NCBI GenBank assembly: GCA_018268605.1
Contig: JAFDWG010000317.1
Location: 1-36,970, forward strand
From: Actinomycetota bacterium
GTDB lineage: Bacteria; Actinomycetota; Thermoleophilia; Solirubrobacterales; 70-9
Direction of reading: 5' to 3'
DNA: 36,970 nucleotides
A model generated the notes under the pieces. It did not search any database. It was given only the letters and a program-made list of their open reading frames with translations, and had not been told where the DNA came from. Of this stretch, positions 32,198-36,970 are shown one piece after another (positions within the stretch are counted from its first letter, which is position 1; the number at the start of each line of letters is the position of its first letter). A program made the position numbers and the translations under genes.

Positions 32198-32759
32198 CCT
32201 TACCCAGGCGGCCGCGCTCGTCGAGATGTCGGCCGAAGCCGACGTCGTGATCGGGGCCGGCGACTTCGGCTCCGTCCACGAGGGACTGGAGGAGACGATC
32301 GGCTCGCTGGCGCCGATCGAGACGCCGACGATCCTCGTGCCGGGCAACAACGAGACGCTCGACGCGCTGCGCGCCGCGACGGCCGGCTGGGACACGGCGA
32401 CGGTCCTCCACGCCGAGGGGACGACGATCGACGGGGTCGAGTTCTTCGGCCTCGGCGCGGGCATCCCGACCACGCCCTGGGACTGGAGCTTCGACCTCTC
32501 CGAGGAGGAGGCGACGGAGATGATCGCCCCGGCGCCGGAAGGCTGCGTGCTCGTCCTCCACTCGCCTCCCTTCGGGCACTGCGACGGCGGGGACCCGGAC
32601 ACCCACTTCGGCAGCAAGGCGCTCCTGGCGGCGGTCGAGGAGAAGCGCCCGCGGCTGGTCGTCTTCGGCCACATCCACGAGGCCTGGGGCTGCGCGAGCA
32701 CCATCGGCGAGACGCCGCTGCGCAACCTCGGCCCGAACGGGACCTGGATCGAGGCATAG
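32163..32759 (+). CDS. Calcineurin-like metallophosphoesterase
   Basis: 198 aa cytoplasmic phosphoesterase. Metal ligands are visible as DLH (8-10), GAGD (31-34), the GNNE block, LHSPP and GHIHEAWG. The usual GNH(D/E) block is here GNNE, with Asn in place of the catalytic His, as in some small YfcE-like and archaeal members. The substrate may be a phosphodiester or cyclic nucleotide; it cannot be fixed. The GTG start lies 35 bp inside the previous gene. It is followed 2 nt later by an MFS exporter gene. Confidence 0.86.
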   Translation: MKLLAFSDLHRDLTQAAALVEMSAEADVVIGAGDFGSVHEGLEETIGSLAPIETPTILVPGNNETLDALRAATAGWDTATVLHAEGTTIDGVEFFGLGAGIPTTPWDWSFDLSEEEATEMIAPAPEGCVLVLHSPPFGHCDGGDPDTHFGSKALLAAVEEKRPRLVVFGHIHEAWGCASTIGETPLRNLGPNGTWIEA

Positions 32760-32761
32760 GC

Positions 32762-34354
32762 GTGGAGGCCGCGGGGGCGGGCTCGAGCGGTTCCACCTCG
32801 GCGGCGGGCTCGGCGCCGAAGCGCGCGGGGCTGGTGCTGGCGACGCTGATCGGCGTCGCCGGAGTCGCCAACCTGAACCTGGCGGTGGCGAACGTCGCCC
32901 TGCCCGACATCGGCGCGCACTTCGACGCGGGCCAGACGATGGTCGACCTGATCGCGGTCGGCTACTCGCTGGGGTTGGCGGCGTCGGTGCTCTACCTCGG
33001 CGCGATCGGCGATCGTTACGGCCGCAAGACGCTGCTGGTCCTGGGGATGGCGCTGACGATCCCGGCCTCGATCCTCGCCGCGATCGCGCCGACCGCCGAA
33101 GTCCTCTTCCTCGCCCGGGTCTTCGGCGGGGTGGCCGCCGGGATGGCCTACCCGACCACGCTGGCGCTGATCACGGCGCTCTGGTCGGGGCCACAGCGGA
33201 CGAAATCGATCGCGCTCTGGAGCGCGCTCGGCGGCGGGATGTCGGCGCTCGGACCGCTGCTCGCCGGGGCGCTCCTCGAAGGCTTCGACTGGTGGTCGGT
33301 ATTCATCGTCAGCGCGCCGCTCGCCGCGATCGCCCTCTTCTTCGCCTGGCGCTACGTCCCCGCCCACGTCAACGAGACGACCGAGCCGGTCGACCACCTC
33401 GGCGGCATCCTCTCGATCGCCATGGTCGGCACCCTGGTGCTGGCGATCAACCTCGCGCCGGAACCGGGCAAGGGGAAGACGGCGGTGATCCTCGGCATCG
33501 TGGCGGTCGCCGGGGCGGCGGCATTCGTCATGCGGCAGCGCCGTGCCAACAACCCGCTCTACGACCTCCACGTCGCCGCGCGGCCGACCTTCTGGGTGGC
33601 GGCGCTCGCCGGGATCATCGTCTTCGGCTCGCTGATGGGGGCGATGTTCATCGGCCAGCAGTTCGTCCAGAACGTGCTCGGCTACTCGACCCTGCAGGCG
33701 GGCCTGGCGATCCTCCCGGGGGCGATCGGCATGATCCTCGTCGCGCCGCAGTCGGCGAAGCTGGTCGAGTCGCGCGGCTCGCGCTTCACCCTGCTGGTCG
33801 GCGACACCTTCTGCCTGCTCGCCTTCCTTGTCATGTTCCTGCTCTGGGACGAGGGCGCCTCCTACTTCCCGGTCGGGCTCGGATTCCTGCTGATGGGCAT
33901 CGGGGTCGGGTTCGCGGGCACGCCGGCCTCGCGCTCGCTGACCGGCTCGGTCCCGGTGAAGCGGGCGGGGATGGCCTCAGGGACCGCCGACCTGCAGCGC
34001 GACCTCGGCGGCGCGATCATGCAGTCGATCTTCGGCGCCCTGCTGACCGCGGGCTACGCCAAGTCCTTCACCGAACAGATCGCGGCGTCCCCCAACGCGG
34101 CGAGCGTCAGCGAAAAGGTCCAGAACGAACTGACCAAGTCCTTCTCCAGCGCCGCCAACACCGCGCAGCAGTACCCCGAATACGCCCACGCGATCGTCGG
34201 CGCCGCCCGCACGTCCTTCCTCGACGGCGGCGACTGGACCTACGCCGCCGGGATGATCGCCGTCGCGATCGGCATCGGCGTCGTCTTCTTCCTCTTCCCC
34301 GGACACGACCGGGAAGTGGCGCTGCTGGAGGGCTACCGCGCCGAGGATGGCTAG
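32762..34354 (+). CDS. DHA2-family MFS exporter 2
   Basis: 530 aa, about 14 helices. A Gly/Ser/Ala-rich N-terminus (about 25 residues) precedes helix 1 (NLAVANVALPDIGAHF). GAIGDRYGRK follows helix 2, and GGGMSALGPLLAGALLEG is motif C. A hydrophilic loop near 440-480 is rich in Ala, Asn and Ser. The GTG start directly follows the phosphoesterase stop, so the genes are probably one transcript. The substrate is unknown. Its stop shares a CTAG palindrome with the convergent MFS gene. Confidence 0.9.
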   Translation: MEAAGAGSSGSTSAAGSAPKRAGLVLATLIGVAGVANLNLAVANVALPDIGAHFDAGQTMVDLIAVGYSLGLAASVLYLGAIGDRYGRKTLLVLGMALTIPASILAAIAPTAEVLFLARVFGGVAAGMAYPTTLALITALWSGPQRTKSIALWSALGGGMSALGPLLAGALLEGFDWWSVFIVSAPLAAIALFFAWRYVPAHVNETTEPVDHLGGILSIAMVGTLVLAINLAPEPGKGKTAVILGIVAVAGAAAFVMRQRRANNPLYDLHVAARPTFWVAALAGIIVFGSLMGAMFIGQQFVQNVLGYSTLQAGLAILPGAIGMILVAPQSAKLVESRGSRFTLLVGDTFCLLAFLVMFLLWDEGASYFPVGLGFLLMGIGVGFAGTPASRSLTGSVPVKRAGMASGTADLQRDLGGAIMQSIFGALLTAGYAKSFTEQIAASPNAASVSEKVQNELTKSFSSAANTAQQYPEYAHAIVGAARTSFLDGGDWTYAAGMIAVAIGIGVVFFLFPGHDREVALLEGYRAEDG

Positions 34355-35862
34355 CTGCCGCCGGTGAGCTCCGGAGCCGCGGCGGGCTCGCGGGGAGGGC
34401 GCATCGCGGGGGCACCGACGCCGCAGGTGTAGTCGCACTCTTCCGGCCCCTCGCCTTCCTCCTCATGGAGGACGTCGGCGGAGATCGTCGTCCAGGCGAT
34501 CGCCGCGCCGGCCAGCGCCAGCACCGCGCAGACCACCATGCCGACGTGGAAACCGTGGGTCATCTGGTCCGGTTCGTAGAACTTGTCCCCGGTCAGCCCG
34601 GCGATCGACGGGATCACCGCGACGGCGAGGAGGCCGGCCACCCGCGCCACCGCGTTGTTGACCCCCGAGGCGATCCCCGAGTTGGCCGAGTCGACCGCCG
34701 CCATCACCGTCGCGGTGACCGGCGCGACGACCAGGGTCAGGCCGAGACCGAAGACGATCACCGCCGGCAGCACCGTGGTGACGTAGCTGTCGCCGGGGTT
34801 GATCCGCAGCATCAAGAGCATCCCGGCGGCGATGATCAGCGGGCCGAAGGTGAGCGGGATACGCGGGCCGATCCGCTGCGCCAGCTCCCCCGCGCGCGCC
34901 GAGCCGACCAGCATCAGCGCGGTCACCGGCAGGGAGGCGGAGCCGGCCTCGATCGGCGTGTAGCCCATCGAGATCTGCAGGAAGCTGACGAGGAGGAAGA
35001 AGACGACGCCGAGCGCCGCGTAGACGACGAAGGTGACCGCGTTGGCGGCGCTGAACTGACGCGAGCGGAAGACCCGCAGCGGCAGCATCGGGTTGGGGCT
35101 GCGCATCTCCTGCCAGAAGAAGCCGATCAAGGCGGCGGCGCCGATCGCCGCGGTGGCGATGACCGCCGCCGACCCGCCTTCGGGAGCCTCGATCAGCGCG
35201 TAGGTGGTGCCGCCGAGGCCGATCGCGGCGAGCACCGCACCGGAGAGGTCGAGCTTGCCGGTCGCGTTGGGGTCGTGGGACTCGGGAACGTGGCGCGCCG
35301 CCGCGTAGACGACGAAGGCGCCGAGCGGCAGGTTGATCAGGAAGATCGCGCGCCAGGAGATCGCGCCGATCAGCCAGCCGCCGACCAGGGGCCCGATCGC
35401 CCCGGCGACGCCGCCGAGGCCCGACCACGCGCCGATCGCCCGCGCCCGGTCCGCGGGGCGGAAGCTGGCCTCGATGATCGCCAGGCTCCCTGGCGTCAGC
35501 AGCGCGCCGCCGATCCCCTGCACCAGGCGGGCGAAGATCAGGAGCTCAACATTGGGGGCCACCGCGCAGAGGAGCGAGGCGAGCGTGAAGAGGATGACCC
35601 CGACCTGGAAGATCCGCCGCCGCCCGAGCCGGTCGCCGAGGCTGCCGCCGAGCAGGATCAACGAGGCGAGCGTCAGCAGGTAGCCGTTCAGGATCCACTG
35701 CAGGGCGCTGGTCGAGGCGTTCAGGTCCTCGCCGATCTTCGGGAGCGCGACGTTGACCACGGTCGAGTCGAGGAACGCCATCCCCGATCCGGCGATGGTC
35801 ACCGCGAGCAGCCAGCGTCCCGCGCCGCTCTGAAACGCCACTCCGGACGCGTTCGCCTCCAC
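34351..35862 (-). CDS. DHA2-family MFS exporter 3
   Basis: 503 aa, about 14 helices. FLDSTVVNVALPKIGEDL in helix 1, GGSLGDRLGRRR after helix 2 and GLGGVAGAIGPLVGGWL (motif C) are clear. The C-terminal tail is acidic with CDYTCGVG, then Pro/Ala-rich. It is convergent with exporter 2, sharing 4 bp (CTAG), so the stop codons interlock. It starts with GTG (35860-35862) with TAGGCT 6 nt upstream. A run of six A (complement of 35884-35889) lies further up. The substrate is unknown; two unlike exporters end to end do not look like a recent duplication. Confidence 0.9.
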   Translation of the reverse strand: MEANASGVAFQSGAGRWLLAVTIAGSGMAFLDSTVVNVALPKIGEDLNASTSALQWILNGYLLTLASLILLGGSLGDRLGRRRIFQVGVILFTLASLLCAVAPNVELLIFARLVQGIGGALLTPGSLAIIEASFRPADRARAIGAWSGLGGVAGAIGPLVGGWLIGAISWRAIFLINLPLGAFVVYAAARHVPESHDPNATGKLDLSGAVLAAIGLGGTTYALIEAPEGGSAAVIATAAIGAAALIGFFWQEMRSPNPMLPLRVFRSRQFSAANAVTFVVYAALGVVFFLLVSFLQISMGYTPIEAGSASLPVTALMLVGSARAGELAQRIGPRIPLTFGPLIIAAGMLLMLRINPGDSYVTTVLPAVIVFGLGLTLVVAPVTATVMAAVDSANSGIASGVNNAVARVAGLLAVAVIPSIAGLTGDKFYEPDQMTHGFHVGMVVCAVLALAGAAIAWTTISADVLHEEEGEGPEECDYTCGVGAPAMRPPREPAAAPELTGGS

Positions 35863-35868
35863 CCGTCG

Positions 35869-35874
35869 AGCCTA
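35869..35874 (-). promoter_or_regulatory. Candidate -10 element of exporter 3
   Basis: TAGGCT on the minus strand ends 6 nt before the GTG start, and no ribosome site is present, consistent with a leaderless mRNA. Confidence 0.45.
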
Positions 35875-35920
35875 CCGATGCGTTTTTTCTACCTCGTATG
35901 AGTGAGAAGCGCGCGGGTGG

Positions 35921-36721
35921 TCAGATCGTGAGGCCGCCGTCTACGGGGAGGGTCGCGCCGGTGATGCCGCTGCCGCCGGGGCCGAGGAGGAAGGCGATCG
36001 TGGCGGCGACCTCCTCGGGGGCGAGGAGGCGCTCCAGGGGCTGGCGGGGCGCGAAGTCGCGCGGGGACGGGAGGTCGAAGAGGCGGGCCGACTCGGCGAG
36101 GAGCGGCGTGTCGGTCGAGCCGGGGGCGACGGCGTTGGCGGTGACCCCGGAGCCGTGGAGGTCGGCGGCGAGGCCGCGGACGAAGCCGACGACGCCGGCC
36201 TTGGCGGCGCCGTAGGCGGCGAGGCCCTGCATGCCGCGGGTCGCGCCGGAGGAGGTGACGGCGACGAAGCGGCCGGAGCGCGGGCGCGGGCGTCCCAGGA
36301 GGCTCGGGACGACGAGGCGGGCGGCGAGCATCACCGCTTCCAGGTTGACCTCGATCAGCGCCCGCCCCTCCTCGTCGGGCAGTTCCCAGGCGGGGACGCC
36401 GCCGGCGATCGCGCCGGCGTTGGCGACGAAGGCGTCGAGGTCCCCCCATGCTTCCGCCCCCTCGATGACCGCTGCAAGGGCCCCTCGGTCCGTCGCGTCG
36501 GCGATCACGGCGCGGGCCACGTCGTCACGCCCGACGAGCCTCCCGGCCGCCGCCACGGCTTCGTCCAGGTCCCGCTCGCTCGCCATCGCGTACGGAAGCC
36601 GCCGGTCCGGCGAGCAGCGGTCGACGGCGACGACGCTCCACCCCTCCGCCGTGAGCGCGCCAACAATCGCCGCCCCGATCCCGCGCCCCGCCCCCGTCAC
36701 GATCGCCACCCGCCGGTTCAT
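35921..36721 (-). CDS. SDR oxidoreductase, likely mycofactocin-coupled subfamily
   Basis: 266 aa short-chain dehydrogenase. TGAGRGIGAA is the cofactor loop; Ser157/158, Tyr170 and Lys174 (YGAAK) are catalytic. The stretch VVAVDRCSPDRRLPYAMA, NAGAIAGGVPAWELPD and GSTDTPLLAESARLFDLP closely follow the mycofactocin-coupled SDR subfamily, as I recall it from Mycobacterium and Thermoleophilia relatives. Such enzymes hold NAD(H) tightly and pass electrons to mycofactocin. The ATG (36719-36721) has no ribosome site; a large inverted repeat begins 8 nt upstream. It follows a CoA-transferase gene on the same strand. No mftA-F genes are in the window. Confidence 0.85.
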   Translation of the reverse strand: MNRRVAIVTGAGRGIGAAIVGALTAEGWSVVAVDRCSPDRRLPYAMASERDLDEAVAAAGRLVGRDDVARAVIADATDRGALAAVIEGAEAWGDLDAFVANAGAIAGGVPAWELPDEEGRALIEVNLEAVMLAARLVVPSLLGRPRPRSGRFVAVTSSGATRGMQGLAAYGAAKAGVVGFVRGLAADLHGSGVTANAVAPGSTDTPLLAESARLFDLPSPRDFAPRQPLERLLAPEEVAATIAFLLGPGGSGITGATLPVDGGLTI

Positions 36722-36729
36722 CGCACGGT

Positions 36730-36778
36730 GTTGACGGGCCGAAAACTTGACATATAGGCGAGTTTTCGGCCCGTCAAC
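36730..36778. promoter_or_regulatory. Perfect 18-bp inverted repeat before the SDR gene
   Basis: Arms at 36730-36747 and 36761-36778 are perfectly complementary, with a 13-nt AT-rich spacer. On the minus strand TTGACG (complement of 36772-36777) and TATATG (complement of 36751-36756) could be -35 and -10 boxes, 15 nt apart. The upstream CoA-transferase stop codon lies inside the right arm. It may be an operator around the SDR promoter, a terminator for the upstream gene, or both; there is no U-tract. Confidence 0.7.
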
Positions 36779-36970
36779 GGGGAGGGTCAGGTTGGGTGAT
36801 GCTGAAGCGGGGGGCCGGGGCGGGTTGGGGCATGCCGTCGACCTCGATGAAGACCTCGCGGTCGCGGTTGTGGCCGTCCTCGCGGGCCTCGCGCATCGAG
36901 AGCACCGGGGCGACGCAGCAGTCGGAGTCGGCGAAGAGCTCGTGCCACTCGTCGCGGGTGCGCTCGGCGA
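36774..36970 (-). CDS. CaiB/BaiF (class III) CoA-transferase, C-terminal fragment
   Basis: Only the last 64 residues are in the window; the gene continues past the right edge. TRDEWHELFADSDCCVAPVL, then REAREDGHNRDREVF and PQPAPAPRFS, are typical of the C-terminus of family III CoA-transferases and alpha-methylacyl-CoA racemases. These move CoA between carboxylic acids or racemise 2-methylacyl-CoA. It ends with TGA at 36774-36776, inside the inverted repeat. With an SDR downstream, a role in acyl-CoA or branched fatty-acid breakdown is plausible. The catalytic Asp would be in the missing part. Confidence 0.85.
   Translation of the reverse strand, partial: AERTRDEWHELFADSDCCVAPVLSMREAREDGHNRDREVFIEVDGMPQPAPAPRFSITQPDPPR

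Noticed and set aside
31643..33571. 642-codon minus-strand frame over the Vps62-like, phosphoesterase and MFS genes
   Set aside because: It is antisense to three supported genes and has no recognisable domain.
34456..34470. Partial match TCATGGAGG to the dispersed palindrome
   Set aside because: It is a short chance match inside the exporter 3 coding region without the rest of the stem.
33292..35901. 869-codon plus-strand open frame across two MFS genes
   Set aside because: It overlaps genes with clear transporter motifs on both strands, and its product is Arg/Gly/Asp-rich low complexity.
1..36970. tRNA, rRNA, CRISPR, transposase or integrase
   Set aside because: I looked at the intergenic regions and found no cloverleaf, array of spaced repeats or mobile-element protein.

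Overview
The window is about 37 kb of high-GC, gene-dense bacterial DNA. Actinobacterial traits include an InhA-like enoyl reductase beside an AccD6-like carboxyltransferase, a DosS/NreB-type sensor kinase, frequent GTG/TTG starts, many start/stop overlaps, and several genes with a TANNNT element 6-10 nt before the start and no clear Shine-Dalgarno. The gene content would fit an actinobacterium of the Thermoleophilia (Solirubrobacterales) type. That placement is inference from protein resemblance, not from a marker gene. I see no rRNA, tRNA, CRISPR array, transposase or phage gene.

Layout. 1-3780 (+): a palindromic repeat and a quadruplex-forming C/G-rich tract, then two paralogous FAD-linked oxidases with a secreted protein of unknown function between them. 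3904-10854 (-): a fatty-acid synthesis (FAS II) operon in transcription order fabD, fabH, fabG, acpP, fabF, accD, a GDSL hydrolase and fabI, mostly with overlapping ends. Just upstream on the same strand (10957-12702) lie a histidine kinase and a LuxR-type response regulator. 12771-14286 (+): three overlapping genes behind an 18-bp imperfect palindrome: an unrecognised protein and two nucleotidyltransferase-fold paralogues, the second with Asp replaced by His at the likely third metal ligand. This is the best candidate for an undescribed system. 14307-17500: the oxidative pentose phosphate branch, with gnd-pgl (-) divergent from zwf (+).

17542-21113 (+): a second copy of the palindromic repeat, then an EfeUBO-type iron uptake locus. 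A 14-bp motif, TTAGGGNNCCCTAA, occurs twice before efeU and once, perfectly, before efeO; efeO also has a 17-bp stem-loop in its leader. 21153-25374 (+): a short RecQ helicase, a metallo-beta-lactamase-fold hydrolase and a membrane-anchored beta-propeller protein. The last overlaps by 95 bp a convergent GH26-like secreted protein.

26360-28500: a sparse stretch with two probable small membrane proteins, a six-helix membrane protein, and an aldo/keto reductase that has lost the segment holding three of its four catalytic residues. 28568-35862: three DHA2-type drug exporters, a Vps62-like/membrane-domain fusion protein and a small metallophosphoesterase. 35921-36970 (-): an SDR resembling the mycofactocin-coupled subfamily and the 3' end of a class III CoA-transferase gene, separated by a perfect 18-bp inverted repeat.
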